DNA of 64,000 nucleotides from Candidatus Methylomirabilota bacterium (GCA_003104975.1 PQAM01000017.1:1-64000), one strand, 5' to 3'; numbered from the stretch's first letter, positions 1 to 12,091 are shown. Translations and numbers: made by a program. Notes: generated by a model from the sequence alone, not told the origin.

Positions 1-158
1 GTCATGCTCATGGGCTCCTGGGGCTCGCGTGTCCTGTGCAACCAGTGGCCGGTTGTGGCTGTCTGTTAGCAAGTTGGGGGCCAGATTTCGTAGAGCGATG
101 AGGCCTGAGGCTACTTGGAGCGTCCTGCGACCGACGATGAAGGACAGATATTCAGCGT

Positions 159-899
159 CTATTCTTCCTGGTTGCCGGATGCATAGGGGCACTGCAGGGA
201 GTCTCCTCCCATCAGCGGATCGCCGACCGGACCACCGACCGGTACGGGCGACGCCTGCAGACGGGTGATCTCGGCGTGAACCAGCGCCCCCAGCGATTCC
301 CCCATAACAAGGTAAAATGGATGGGCCTGGCACTGTCGCAACTGTTCGGTGAAGGCGTCGGTCCAGGTCCCGAGATGATCCTGGATAAAGCGCTGCTGAG
401 CCGTTCGGGTCGTGTCCAGGGCCTCCTGCCATCCTTCGGCTATGGCGTATGCCTCCTTCACGGCGAGTAGACTCATAAACTCGAGTTCAAGGCCGAGATG
501 GTCTTCAGGATGGGAATTGTCGGAAGAGGGGCGCAGATCGAATGCCAGATAGAAACCGGCAATATCCGCGAGAGTTGCCGGTCGCCCCAACAGGCGCCCC
601 GCGTCGCCATAGGCGGTTTCATGCAACGGGCAGCGAGCGGCAGGACCGAAGAGTCGAATGTGCTCGGATTCGAGCGTTTCGCTATCTACATGAAGAAGGA
701 GCCTGTTGATTTGCTGAGAGGCGTGCCTCAGATCGGCCGGCCAGGAGTGCGGACTGTTCAATAGCGCGCTCCACCGCGCCTCCAGTCGCGTGACGACATC
801 GGTGGAAGGGTAGGCAAATGCGAGAGCGAGCGCCTGAAAGGCGGCGCCACGACCGAGTGCAGTCGATACCTGTTTTGCCGATGCTGGTCGGGTCTCCAT
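159..899 (-). CDS. TorD-family molybdoenzyme assembly chaperone
   Basis: Likely a cytoplasmic chaperone that holds the catalytic molybdenum subunit for cofactor insertion before Tat export. The protein shows the TorD/NarJ-like signatures EHIRLFGPAARCPLHETAYG and, further on, DHLGLELEFMSLLAVKEAYA, in an all-helical protein of about 246 residues, normal for the family. I start at the ATG at 899 (METRPASAKQ); an upstream TTG at 965 would translate a C-rich intergenic repeat. It is the last gene of the minus-strand operon alpha-beta-gamma-chaperone, the order known from ethylbenzene dehydrogenase-type clusters, and its place there is the main argument for its client. Positions 1-158 beyond it hold no gene I can support. 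Confidence 0.85.
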   Translation of the reverse strand: METRPASAKQVSTALGRGAAFQALALAFAYPSTDVVTRLEARWSALLNSPHSWPADLRHASQQINRLLLHVDSETLESEHIRLFGPAARCPLHETAYGDAGRLLGRPATLADIAGFYLAFDLRPSSDNSHPEDHLGLELEFMSLLAVKEAYAIAEGWQEALDTTRTAQQRFIQDHLGTWTDAFTEQLRQCQAHPFYLVMGESLGALVHAEITRLQASPVPVGGPVGDPLMGGDSLQCPYASGNQEE

Positions 900-948
900 C
901 GTTTTATCTGTGGGAAATCCAACGGGCGTTCTTTTTGGATCTGAGTCC

Positions 949-979
949 CAACCCCTAACCCCCAACCCCTAACCCCTCG
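949..979. repeat. Heptad-period C-rich patch
   Basis: Four consecutive seven-base units (AACCCCT, AACCCCC, AACCCCT, AACCCCT) lie between the gamma-subunit gene and its chaperone gene. This is a short single-sided member of the seven-base-period family described in the findings. It is telomere-like in look only. Confidence 0.8.
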
Positions 980-985
980 CAATTG

Positions 986-1843
986 CTACTTGGCCAGTCT
1001 CAGCGGTATCCAGTCGGACCAGGACTTACGCGAGCCGACCTCGTGGTTGCCGCCGTCCCACACGGCAAATGCGATCGCGGTTTCGTTGCCCGGCGAAAGA
1101 CGAGGTTGGTTTTCATTCGCGCCGACCAGCGGATGGGTGATGACAACCCGCCAGACGCCGTCTCTCCACTCTCCCTTGCCGTCCGCCTTCTGGTCGGAGT
1201 GAACGGTCATGGTGCCCCATCCCTCTGCGATCTGATCGAGGACGGGTGATTGTTTGTGGCGTGAGATCGGATTATCGAGGCCCAGGGCCCCCGTATATGG
1301 TTGGACATCGATCGCCCTGAGCACCTGGTCAGGGTAGATATCGACCAGGGTATTGGGGTAGAGGTCTCGCACCGTCGGCTCGCCCCTGTCAACGTCACGC
1401 TGGAACGCCGCCCGCCATTGCCAGATCACTACCGCTCCCCCTCGACTCCCCATCATGGGGCTGGGCAAGGTATCTTTTCTGTAGTGGACCGGCAGTTCGA
1501 CGGCCGCCTGATCCGCGAACGTGTCCGGCACGATGCGGTCGTTTTTTGTAGGATCCTTCCATTCCAACAGGATCGCGAGCCACTGCCCGTTGTGAACGGC
1601 CTTCACGTTGAGCGCGGTCACGGATGCGTTGGGATTGGTGGGTGGGACAAATACCTGCGGCAGCAGCGTCACTTTGACGGCAGGAGCCTGCTTCCAGAAC
1701 CCCGCCTGGAGATCCGCCAGATGGCCCTGACCTTTCACACGAACCGCCTGAAGCAGTTCTGCGTCCGAAAGGGGGACCATCAACACGAGGCCCAATGCCA
1801 GGGCAATAAGGGTAACCAGGCCGAACTGACCGCGTCTGTTCAT
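986..1843 (-). CDS. Type II DMSO reductase-family heme-b gamma subunit
   Basis: Probable periplasmic heme-b subunit that passes electrons between the Fe-S beta subunit and the respiratory chain. Residues 1-28 form a signal peptide or anchor (MNRRGQFG then a long hydrophobic run ending PLSDA). The rest matches the ethylbenzene-dehydrogenase gamma/NxrC-type heme-binding fold: alternating beta segments such as GQWLAILLEWKDPTKND, the WQWRAAFQRDVDRG region, and a C-terminal VWRVVITHPL...AIAFAVWDGGNHEVGSRKSWSDW. It is not a NarI-type integral membrane cytochrome, since no further membrane spans are seen. It starts 10 bases after the beta-subunit stop, so the two are co-transcribed. Family assignment is fairly firm; the axial heme ligands are not identified here. 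Confidence 0.82.
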   Translation of the reverse strand: MNRRGQFGLVTLIALALGLVLMVPLSDAELLQAVRVKGQGHLADLQAGFWKQAPAVKVTLLPQVFVPPTNPNASVTALNVKAVHNGQWLAILLEWKDPTKNDRIVPDTFADQAAVELPVHYRKDTLPSPMMGSRGGAVVIWQWRAAFQRDVDRGEPTVRDLYPNTLVDIYPDQVLRAIDVQPYTGALGLDNPISRHKQSPVLDQIAEGWGTMTVHSDQKADGKGEWRDGVWRVVITHPLVGANENQPRLSPGNETAIAFAVWDGGNHEVGSRKSWSDWIPLRLAK

Positions 1844-1853
1844 CGCCCATCAC

Positions 1854-2981
1854 TCACGAGATGTTAGTGCGGAAGGTCTGGAACTGTTCGTCATAGGCGG
1901 CGCGGAGATGGATCGGCTCACTCATCGGTACCCGCGCCACCTCGGTATCCTTTTCATCATAGCCGATCGCATGGTTCCCCTCGACCTTGTAGTGGTGGAT
2001 GATGTCGGGGGTACTGCCGAAGAGGAGCAGCGCGCCCAGCAGCCGTGGGTTCCCGGAGGCGGTACGATAGGCTGTGATGGCCTCGTCCACGCCCCAGCCG
2101 AACATCTGGGAGAGAAAGGCTGACGGCACATGCACCGGAGGGATGTAGTAGACATTCGGCTCCAGACCGAACTGCGGATAGAGCGGCTTGGCAATCTTGG
2201 TGACATGGACAAGATAATCCAGCGGGTTGTCTTCTCTTACCTTATCCGGTGACGACAGAAATCCCTGCAGGCGGATCTTGCCGATACAGGTGATGGCGCA
2301 CTGGGTCTGCCGACCGTTTTCGACGGCGGGATAGCAGCCGATGCACTTCTCTGAGACGCGGGTCATGGAGTTGAAATAGACCTTCTTGTAGGGGCAGGCT
2401 CGGACGCATTCGCGGTAGCCGCGACAGCGATACTGATCGAGCAACACGATCCCGTCTTCTTGCCGTTTGTAGATCGACATACGAGGACAGGCGGCGAGAC
2501 AGGCCGGGTAGGTGCAGTGATTGCAGATACGCGGCAGGTAGTAGAGCCACTGCATGTGCGGCATCTGCAGCCACGCCCCCTGCGGCATGTTGCCGTAGCA
2601 GTCGTCTTCACCCACATTGGGACCGGCGTAATCCAGGTCGTCGGGCAGATAGCCGAGAATCCGCTCCCCGCTGGGCGCCGCATCAAAGAGGGTCTGTCCC
2701 CGGTAGGGGAAGGTGCGCATGTCCTGGACGCCCAGCTTTTCGAGGATACGGACGTCCCACCCCAGCGGGTAGTACCCGTACGGCTTGGTCTCCACATTAT
2801 TCCAGAACATATACTCCTGTCCGCGCCCAGGGGTCCAGGTGGTCTTGCACGCGACCGTACATGTCTGGCACGCGATGCACTTGTTGGTGTCCATCACCAT
2901 GGCAAACTGCCTTTGGGGTCTCACCCCTTCATAGGGGTACTCCATCTCGCGTCCGAGCTGCCAGTTGTATACCTTCGGCAT
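1854..2981 (-). CDS. NarH/NxrB-like iron-sulfur beta subunit
   Basis: Electron-transfer subunit of the molybdoenzyme, 375 residues. Four cysteine clusters are readable: C35/C38/C41/C45; C153/C156/C161/C165; C186/Y189/C192/C196; C213/C216/C228/C232. The third has tyrosine where NarH has tryptophan and standard clusters have cysteine, which predicts three [4Fe-4S] and one [3Fe-4S] cluster as in nitrate reductase and nitrite oxidoreductase beta subunits. There is no signal peptide, so it would be co-exported with the Tat-tagged alpha subunit. ATG start with GGAG upstream. The motif [16 protein letters not shown] followed by [13 protein letters not shown] is typical of NarH/NxrB. Substrate cannot be read from this subunit. 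Confidence 0.9.
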   Translation of the reverse strand: MPKVYNWQLGREMEYPYEGVRPQRQFAMVMDTNKCIACQTCTVACKTTWTPGRGQEYMFWNNVETKPYGYYPLGWDVRILEKLGVQDMRTFPYRGQTLFDAAPSGERILGYLPDDLDYAGPNVGEDDCYGNMPQGAWLQMPHMQWLYYLPRICNHCTYPACLAACPRMSIYKRQEDGIVLLDQYRCRGYRECVRACPYKKVYFNSMTRVSEKCIGCYPAVENGRQTQCAITCIGKIRLQGFLSSPDKVREDNPLDYLVHVTKIAKPLYPQFGLEPNVYYIPPVHVPSAFLSQMFGWGVDEAITAYRTASGNPRLLGALLLFGSTPDIIHHYKVEGNHAIGYDEKDTEVARVPMSEPIHLRAAYDEQFQTFRTNIS

Positions 2982-2996
2982 AGTGTCTCCGTCATA

Positions 2997-3061
2997 GCCT
3001 TCAGCTAACAGCGATCAGCAAAAGCTCTGTTGCCTGCTGCTGAACGCTGTTGGCTGAAGGC
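2997..3061. repeat. Heptad inverted patch between beta and alpha genes
   Basis: A 65-base imperfect hairpin. The 5' half reads as CAGCTAA, CAGCGAT, CAGCAAA; the 3' half as CTGCTGA, ACGCTGT, TGGCTGA, AGG. The ends GCCTTCAGC and GGCTGAAGGC are complementary. It sits inside the operon, so it would be transcribed and could fold in the mRNA between the two cistrons. Confidence 0.8.
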
Positions 3062-3066
3062 CGATC

Positions 3067-6546
<3,480 letters not shown>

Positions 6547-6621
6547 AGCCGCCTCCTTTCTTCGCAAATGCTCCAATTGTCTGGTGCTTACTTGCGAAAA
6601 TCAGCGCATATAAATCATCAC

Positions 6622-6637
6622 ACCGGCGAAAGCCGGT
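6622..6637. repeat. GNRA-type hairpin repeat
   Basis: Perfect 6-bp stem ACCGGC/GCCGGT closed by a GAAA loop, followed by GGATTCCCGC. It looks like a decayed copy of the palindromic repeat seen intact at 6884-6972. Confidence 0.6.
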
Positions 6638-6790
6638 ATCCTCCAGCACAATCAATGGATTCCCGCTTATAGACCACAGGAATGACCTGACAGATGTTTT
6701 TGGAGCTACGTACGAGAGTGGTGAATGGAAAGGACTGATGAGCTGAATTGGCGAAGAGTAGCATGACAGTTGATCCGCGCTTCTCGATTA

Positions 6791-6809
6791 GATTACAATA
6801 ATTGTTATC
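6791..6809. promoter_or_regulatory. Candidate operator palindrome upstream of the Mo-enzyme operon
   Basis: GATTACAAT-A-ATTGTTATC is a 9+1+9 inverted repeat with one mismatch, in an AT-rich island about 245 bases upstream of the alpha-subunit start. Its size and symmetry suit a dimeric helix-turn-helix regulator. No regulator gene is adjacent, so this is a structural observation only. Confidence 0.35.
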
Positions 6810-6883
6810 TATTTGCACGCATGAACTGTTCCGTCACCGTAACAAAGAAGGCGCACACCTGTCAACAAAAACCTACTCCCGAC

Positions 6884-6972
6884 GTCATTCCGGGCTTGAC
6901 CCCGGATCAGGTCCGGGGTCAAGCCCGGAATCCAGTCTTTCTGTACTGGATTCCCGCTTTCGCGGGAACGAC
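6884..6972. repeat. Palindromic intergenic repeat with 20-bp perfect stem
   Basis: 6887-6906 is exactly complementary to 6912-6931 with a 5-base loop (core TTCCGGGCTTGACCCCGGA). It is followed by CCAGT/ACTGG and TCCCGC-TTTC-GCGGGA hairpins and ends in GAACGAC. This is the widespread type of bacterial intergenic palindrome beginning GTCATTCC. Relatives are at 6622, 8262 and 17851. Confidence 0.85.
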
Positions 6973-7156
6973 GGGTCCAGGATGAATGCAAAGAAGCGTG
7001 AGACACACCACACCAGAATCAGAGCATCAGGCTCGTCACCTCGGCCATTAACCCGTTCCCCGCTTCAGCCTTTTGTACTCCCCAAAACTGCTGTACAATC
7101 CCCACTAAACGTGACAGGCTATCGACCGTGTTGGACGTGGCGAATGGGGCGCACGT

Positions 7157-7945
7157 ATGGATGACCCGGTGATCACTGCGATCAAGAACGCCCTGGACGC
7201 CGTCGAAGCGGATGGCGACATTGCCATATTGCTCGCCGTGGAGTCTGGGAGTCGCGCATGGGGATTCCCCTCTGCGGACTCGGACTACGATGTTCGCTTT
7301 TTGTACGTTCATCGCCCGGAGTGGTACCTCTCGATCGATCTGGAAGAGCAACGCGACGTTATCGAACATCCACTTCGCGGCGATCTCGACCTGAGTGGAT
7401 GGGATATCTGTAAGGCGTTGAAACTGTTCCGGAAATCCAACCCGCCGCTGCTCGAATGGCTGCAGTGTCCGATTGTCTATCGTGAGCGGGGTTCGTGTGC
7501 GACACGCCTGCGCGCGCTCCTGCCGGCCTTTTACTCGCCGCGGGCCAGTTTCTTTCACTATCTCCACATGGCTCGTGGCAACATCCGGGAGTATTTGAAG
7601 GGCGACGTCGTCTGGCGCAAGAAGTACTTTTACGTTCTCCGTCCTCTGCTTGCCATGCGCTGGATCGACCAGGGCCTTGGTCCGGTTCCTGTTGAGTTCG
7701 GCAAGCTGGTTGACGCCACAGTGGCCGATCCCACGGTCCGCGGCGCCATCGCCGAGCTTCTCATAGCGAAACGCGCCGGAGACGAACTCGATCGCGGAGC
7801 GCGTATCCCCGCCATCAGCGAGTTCATCGAGCAAGAGATGGCCCGCCTTGAAGACACGGAGCTGGACCGACCCAGTCTAATTCCACCCGTTGAGGAGCTC
7901 AACGAACTGTTCCGTAACACGTTGAGGGAGGTCTGGAGTACGTAA
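7157..7945 (+). CDS. RlaP/YcgL-type nucleotidyltransferase
   Basis: A 262-residue protein of the DNA polymerase beta superfamily of nucleotidyltransferases. The N-terminal catalytic signature is clear: VESGSRAWGFPSADSDYDVRFLYV contains the GS...DSDYD pair of metal-binding aspartates. The C-terminal half is helical (FHYLHMARGNIREYLKGDVVWRKKYFYVLRPLLAMRW), as in the RlaP (RNA ligase-associated) family. Predicted role: transfer of a nucleotide to RNA or a small molecule; the actual substrate is unknown. It stands alone, flanked by repeats, with no RNA ligase next to it. ATG start; no strong ribosome-binding site seen. Confidence 0.8.
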   Translation: MDDPVITAIKNALDAVEADGDIAILLAVESGSRAWGFPSADSDYDVRFLYVHRPEWYLSIDLEEQRDVIEHPLRGDLDLSGWDICKALKLFRKSNPPLLEWLQCPIVYRERGSCATRLRALLPAFYSPRASFFHYLHMARGNIREYLKGDVVWRKKYFYVLRPLLAMRWIDQGLGPVPVEFGKLVDATVADPTVRGAIAELLIAKRAGDELDRGARIPAISEFIEQEMARLEDTELDRPSLIPPVEELNELFRNTLREVWST

Positions 7946-8407
7946 TGAGTCGACTAAGTACCGTCAAACCTGTCGAGGAGCAGCAGGTTCGAACATGCCG
8001 TTGATCCCTCGCTCGTCCATCGCAGGCCTCACGTCTTCAGAGGCCCGGTACGTCATCCCGACAACGCAAGAGTGGCCGTTTATCAAGTAAAAAGAACCCA
8101 CCTACGGCCAGTGGTGGTTAGGTTCATGGGGGAGTTGGCGGCACATGGGGGATCGCGACCGAGACGAAACGATCGCATCGGTCTACAGACGTGATTCCTC
8201 CGGTGAACGAGTCGTGGTATCGTATGCTTGCAGGCAGAGCGATACAGATCGCAAAACGGTCTGGATTCCGGCTCGCGCCCGCTGAGCGGGCTTAGCCGGA
8301 ATGACGGCGAAAAATCTACAACGACTTCTAGAAATCGAAGGAATGTGCTGCGGGACGCAGCAAGCGCAGGGTGGAGTGGGAACAGTCGGACAAGAGGTGC
8401 GGTGAAG
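7946..8407. other. Gene-free stretch with palindromic repeat
   Basis: No convincing coding sequence. 8095-8126 is an imperfect palindrome (GAACCCACC...GGTTC). At 8262-8307 ATTCCGGCT pairs with AGCCGGAAT around an inner GCCCGC/GCGGGC stem, a member of the GTCATTCC palindrome family. Confidence 0.6.
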
Positions 8408-8677
8408 ATGAAGACGCTTTATACGGTGGTGGTACGACAAGCCGGCGGTAAGTGGGTGACGCTCTGTCTCGAGAACGGCGTGGTTGGCCAAGGGGTAAGC
8501 AGAGAAGAGGCCATACAGCGGCTCAGGGAAGCGATTGCTTCGCTCGAGGAGGCGGTGAAGGTGGAAGGGGACGTATATTCCGCACCAGTCTCCATCAGAG
8601 AACTGCACGAGTTTCTAACCTACGAAGTGGATCAACCAACGGACGAGCGCTACGAATTATGCGCCGTTTATGGCTAG
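8408..8677 (+). CDS. HicB-like antitoxin
   Basis: An 89-residue protein with the HicB half-RNase-H-like core: MKTLYTVVVRQAGGKWVTLCLENGVVGQGVSREEAIQRLREAI, the usual pattern of a short beta sheet, a central glycine turn and an amphipathic helix. Predicted to bind and neutralise the HicA product encoded by the next gene, which it overlaps by 8 bases. Here the antitoxin gene comes first. AGAGG at 8393 favours the ATG at 8408, although a GTG at 8402 is also in frame. No DNA-binding tail is obvious. Confidence 0.75.
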   Translation: MKTLYTVVVRQAGGKWVTLCLENGVVGQGVSREEAIQRLREAIASLEEAVKVEGDVYSAPVSIRELHEFLTYEVDQPTDERYELCAVYG

Positions 8678-8909
8678 AAAGATTCCCGCACTCAAGCCGC
8701 GGGAACTCGTCCGCTTGCTGCTTGCCGCGGGGTGTGCATTCTGTCGCGAAGGCAAGGGTGATCACCGGCTGTACAGCCGTGTAGTGGCTGGCAGGAAACG
8801 CATTGTCCCAATAGATATGGGCGCAGGTGAGCTCTCACCGCTTTACGTGCTGCGCATCCTGCGGCAGTTCGGCTTCAGTGGCGAAGAGATCGAGACGTTC
8901 TTCCGGTAA
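8670..8909 (+). CDS. HicA-like mRNA interferase
   Basis: A 79-residue YcfA/HicA-family toxin. The fold starts with KPRELVRLLLAAGCAFCREGKGDHRLYSR, where the histidine in GDHRLYS matches the catalytic histidine of the family (usually G-x-H-x-x-F/Y). The end LYVLRILRQFGFSGEEIETFF is the usual C-terminal helix. Expected activity is ribosome-independent mRNA cleavage, restrained by the upstream HicB-like protein. Overlap with the antitoxin gene implies translational coupling. Confidence 0.8.
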   Translation: MARKIPALKPRELVRLLLAAGCAFCREGKGDHRLYSRVVAGRKRIVPIDMGAGELSPLYVLRILRQFGFSGEEIETFFR

Positions 8910-9028
8910 GCACTCACCGCTCTGGAGAGCGACACAACCCTGCCCCGCATCTTGCCTTTTTCCTTGACAGAATAGGCCCAAGTGATTGAAGATAAGCCCC
9001 AGTGATTGGGGAGGTAAAGAGGACATTC

Positions 9029-9103
9029 AGGCGCGTAGCTCAGGGGGAGAGCGCTTGCTTGACACGCAAGAGGTCGGCGGTTCAAGACCGCCCGCGCCTA
9101 CCA
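9029..9103 (+). tRNA. tRNA-Val (GAC)
   Basis: Acceptor AGGCGCG pairs with CGCGCCT; D-stem GCTC/GAGC; anticodon stem CTTGC/GCAAG with loop TTGACAC giving anticodon GAC; T-stem GGCGG/CCGCC; CCA is encoded (9101-9103). Confidence 0.95.
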
Positions 9104-9172
9104 TTGCTCATCATGCCCGGCCGCCTGTGTGCGGTGCGCAGACAGGTTGTTATCTCGGGTAGAATCGCCTAA

Positions 9173-9213
9173 GCACAACAGGGCGTCATGCCTTTGGTGG
9201 CGCCCTGTTGTGC
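9173..9213 (+). promoter_or_regulatory. 13-bp perfect hairpin in front of thrS
   Basis: GCACAACAGGGCG (9173-9185) is exactly complementary to 9201-9213, with a 15-base loop. It ends 20 bases before the thrS start and has no T-run after it, so it is either a terminator/processing site for the tRNA-Val transcript or a leader structure controlling thrS. Confidence 0.6.
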
Positions 9214-9232
9214 GTGAAGGTAGAGACGTAGA

Positions 9233-11275
9233 GTGAGTGAGACTCAGATCCGATCGATTACGGTCACCCTGGACGACGGACGGCGATACGAATTTCCGTC
9301 CGGCGTGACGGTGCTGGCTGTGCTGGAGGCGGTAGATCCGGCCGCGCGGAAGGAGACGATCGGGGCAACCGTCAATGGGCGTCTTGTGGATCTGGGGAGT
9401 CCCATTGAGGGCGACGCCCATGTAAAGTGGGTGAGCATCACGTCGTCGGAAGGCCTGTCGATGCTTCGGCATAGCGCCGCCCACCTGATGGCCGCCGCCG
9501 TGCAGAAGCTCCTGCCAGGTTCAAAGTTTGCCATCGGTCCGGCCATCCAGGACGGTTTCTACTACGACATTGAGCCGCCCCGCCCGCTGACCGCGGACGA
9601 TCTACCGACCATCGAGGCGACGATGCGCGAGCTCGCTGAGCAGCGGTTGCCGTTCGTCAGATTCGAGGTCCCGTTGGACGAGGCGATTGTGAAGACGTCC
9701 GCGTTAGAGCAGCCGTATAAGGTAGAGCTTCTGGAGAGCATCCGAGACCGGGCCGCAGCCTCGGCTGGAGCGACTGAGCAGGATGAGTTGGCGCACGAGG
9801 TGGACCCCGCCGCACAGCAGGTCAGCTTCTATACTACCGGCGACTTCGTCGATCTCTGCCGTGGTCCCCACGTGCTCGATACGTCGGTCATCCGTTTCTT
9901 CAGGCTGACCCACCTGGCGGGCGCCTACTGGCGTGGCGACGAGCGGCGGCCGATGCTGACCAGAATCTACGGGATCGCCTTTCCGACACAGGAGGCGCTC
10001 GAGGCGCACCTGTTTCTACTCGAGGAGGCCAAGCGACGCGACCATCGGCGTCTGGGCCGCGACCTGGATCTGTTCAGCGTGCATGATGAGATCGGCGGCG
10101 GCCTGGTCCTGTGGCATCCGAAGGGGGCGCTGGTCCGGAAGTTGATTGAGGATCTCTGGCGTGAGCAGCACCTCCAGCGCGGCTACGATCTCGTTTATTC
10201 GCCGCATGTCGGCCGGGCCAAGTTATGGGAGACGAGCGGCCATCTTGACTTTTATCAGGAGTTCATGTATCCGAGAATGGAAATGGAGGGGAACGACTAT
10301 TACGTCAAGCCGATGAACTGCCCCTTCCATATCAAGCTGTTTCAGTCGAAGGTCCACAGCTACCGGGAACTCCCGGTGCGGTTCGCCGAGTTGGGAACGG
10401 TCTATCGCTTCGAGCGGGCCGGTGTGTTGCATGGGCTGCTGCGCGTCCGGGGGTTTACGCAGGACGACGCGCACATCTTCTGCACACCCGAGCAGATGGT
10501 GGGCGAGGTGGCGCGCGCCGTCAGCTTCAGCCTCGGCTTCTTGAGCAGCTTCGGGTTTGATCGGTTTGATGCCTATATCGCCACGCGGCCGGAGAAGGCG
10601 ATCGGGGATCAGGGACTCTGGAACGAGGCGACCGACGCACTGCGCCGGGCGGCCGACGATGCGGGTCTTACGTACCAGATCGACGACGGTGGCGGCGCCT
10701 TCTACGGGCCGAAGATCGATCTCAAGGTGCGGGACGCGTTGGGCCGGGCCTGGCAGTGCACGACCATACAATTCGATTTTAATTTGCCGGAACGTTTTGA
10801 CATTACGTACGTCGGGGAGGATAATCGACCACATCGACCGTTCATGGTCCACCGGGCGATCCTCGGATCGTTAGAGCGGTTCTTTGGGGTGTTGGTCGAG
10901 CACCACGCAGGCGCCTTCCCGACCTGGCTGGCGCCGGTGCAGGCGCGGCTGGTGCCGGTGGCGGATCGTTTTCAACCGTACGCCCGGCAGGTCTCCGAGC
11001 GGCTCAGGGCCATCGGGGTGCGCACGGAGGTGGACGTCCGGAACGAGAAGGTCGGCTACAAGATTCGGGATGCGGAGGTCCAGAAGACCCCCTACATCCT
11101 GGTGGTGGGGGAAAAAGAGGCCAGCGCAAGCGCCGTGTCGGTGCGACAGCGCGGCGGACGGGATCTGGGCGTGATGCCGATCGATCAATTCGCGTCCGTC
11201 ATCCAAGAGGAACTCAAGCCGGTCATGGAACCTTCCATGTCGGCTTCCTGTGAAGGAGGGAGCATCCATCAGTAG
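9233..11275 (+). CDS. thrS: Threonyl-tRNA synthetase
   Basis: Charges tRNA-Thr; 680 residues, full length. Order of domains: TGS (about 1-65, ITVTLDDGRRYEFPSGVTV), the editing domain (HSAAHLMAAAVQ and DFVDLCRGPHV), the class II catalytic core (zinc-binding MNCPFHIKLF; motif 2 YRFERAGVLHGLLRVRGFTQDDAHIFC; motif 3 HRAILGSLERFFGVLVEHHAG) and an anticodon-binding domain ending in MPIDQF. The start is GTG at 9233; AAGG lies about 13 bases before it. It leads the thrS-infC-rpmI-rplT-pheS block, and its stop overlaps the infC start. Confidence 0.97.
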   Translation: MSETQIRSITVTLDDGRRYEFPSGVTVLAVLEAVDPAARKETIGATVNGRLVDLGSPIEGDAHVKWVSITSSEGLSMLRHSAAHLMAAAVQKLLPGSKFAIGPAIQDGFYYDIEPPRPLTADDLPTIEATMRELAEQRLPFVRFEVPLDEAIVKTSALEQPYKVELLESIRDRAAASAGATEQDELAHEVDPAAQQVSFYTTGDFVDLCRGPHVLDTSVIRFFRLTHLAGAYWRGDERRPMLTRIYGIAFPTQEALEAHLFLLEEAKRRDHRRLGRDLDLFSVHDEIGGGLVLWHPKGALVRKLIEDLWREQHLQRGYDLVYSPHVGRAKLWETSGHLDFYQEFMYPRMEMEGNDYYVKPMNCPFHIKLFQSKVHSYRELPVRFAELGTVYRFERAGVLHGLLRVRGFTQDDAHIFCTPEQMVGEVARAVSFSLGFLSSFGFDRFDAYIATRPEKAIGDQGLWNEATDALRRAADDAGLTYQIDDGGGAFYGPKIDLKVRDALGRAWQCTTIQFDFNLPERFDITYVGEDNRPHRPFMVHRAILGSLERFFGVLVEHHAGAFPTWLAPVQARLVPVADRFQPYARQVSERLRAIGVRTEVDVRNEKVGYKIRDAEVQKTPYILVVGEKEASASAVSVRQRGGRDLGVMPIDQFASVIQEELKPVMEPSMSASCEGGSIHQ

Positions 11276-11777
11276 AAGTGTTCGGGTGAACGAGCGGATT
11301 CGGATCAAAGAGGTGCGGGTGATCAGTCCGGAGGGGGCGCAACTGGGTATCCTGCCGATTCAGGAGGCCCTCGAGACCGCCCAGAAGCTCTCGCTTGATC
11401 TGGTAGAAGTGGCGCCGGACGCCAAGCCTCCCGTCTGCCGGATCATGAATTATGGGAAGTATCGGTACGAGCAGAACAAAAAGACGCGGGAGGCGCGAAA
11501 GAAACAGACGGTCATCCAGATCAAGGAGATCAAACTCCGGCCCAAGACCGATGATCATGATTTTCAGTTCAAGTCCAGGCATGCCGAGCGCTTCTTGAAG
11601 GAGGGGAATAAGACCAAGGTGACCTTGATGTTCCGGGGCCGTGAGATGGTTCATATTGAGCGGGGGAAGGCACAATTGGACCGTTTCGCGGAGGCGCTCA
11701 AAGAGGTCGCGGTGATCGAGCAGTACCCCAGACAGGAGGGTCGGAACATGGTGATGATCCTGACCCCAAAGCATTGA
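11268..11777 (+). CDS. infC: Translation initiation factor IF-3, ATC start
   Basis: 169 residues with the two IF-3 domains joined by a basic helix: [54 protein letters not shown], and [19 protein letters not shown] assign the start to ATC at 11268. AAGGAGG ends eight bases before it, the product then begins I-S-R-S-V-R-V-N-E, and an in-frame GTG at 11250 falls on the ribosome-binding site itself. Rare AUU/AUC/AUA starts are a known trademark of infC and allow IF-3 to limit its own synthesis. The gene overlaps the thrS stop by 8 bases. Confidence 0.95.
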   Translation: MSRSVRVNERIRIKEVRVISPEGAQLGILPIQEALETAQKLSLDLVEVAPDAKPPVCRIMNYGKYRYEQNKKTREARKKQTVIQIKEIKLRPKTDDHDFQFKSRHAERFLKEGNKTKVTLMFRGREMVHIERGKAQLDRFAEALKEVAVIEQYPRQEGRNMVMILTPKH

Positions 11778-11791
11778 CAGGGAGGAGCGAC

Positions 11792-11989
11792 GTGCCGAAG
11801 ATCAAGACGCTGAAAGGGGCCGCGAAGCGATTTAAGGTGACGGGAACCGGTAAGATCAGGCGCTATAAGGCGGCCAAGAGTCACCTGCTGACCGGTAAGT
11901 CGAGAAAACGTAAACGAAATCTGCGTCAGCCGGGTCTGGTGTCGAAGGAGGATACGGCCCGGATGGAGCGACTGATCCCCTATTTGTAA
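11792..11989 (+). CDS. rpmI: 50S ribosomal protein L35
   Basis: 65 residues from GTG at 11792 ([24 protein letters not shown]...), preceded by GGGAGGAG. Exact family length, and the basic [14 protein letters not shown] segment is diagnostic. An upstream in-frame ATG at 11774 would add six residues not found in L35. Lies between infC and rplT as in most bacteria. Confidence 0.97.
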   Translation: MPKIKTLKGAAKRFKVTGTGKIRRYKAAKSHLLTGKSRKRKRNLRQPGLVSKEDTARMERLIPYL

Positions 11990-12007
11990 CAACAACGGCT
12001 GATACAT

Positions 12008-12091
12008 AGCAATCAGCTATCAGCATTCAGTCAGAGGAAAGGCGCATCCTGTCTTGGAGCTATGCTGACTGCTGAAGGCTGAACGCTGTCT
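12008..12091. repeat. Heptad inverted patch between rpmI and rplT
   Basis: Forward half in seven-base units AGCAATC, AGCTATC, AGCATTC, AGTCAG; return half TGCTGAC, TGCTGAA, GGCTGAA, CGCTGTC. The halves are imperfectly complementary around a roughly 30-base centre. It lies where some bacteria have the L20 autoregulatory leader, though I see no L20 binding fold beyond the hairpin. Confidence 0.75.

Noticed and set aside
949-980. Telomere-like CCCCTAA repeat as a chromosome end or telomere
   Set aside because: Only four units, internal to an operon, and part of the wider heptad-patch family with other consensus words.
7019-7834. 271-residue minus-strand frame opposite the nucleotidyltransferase
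   Set aside because: The plus-strand gene has a clear catalytic motif; the opposite frame has none.
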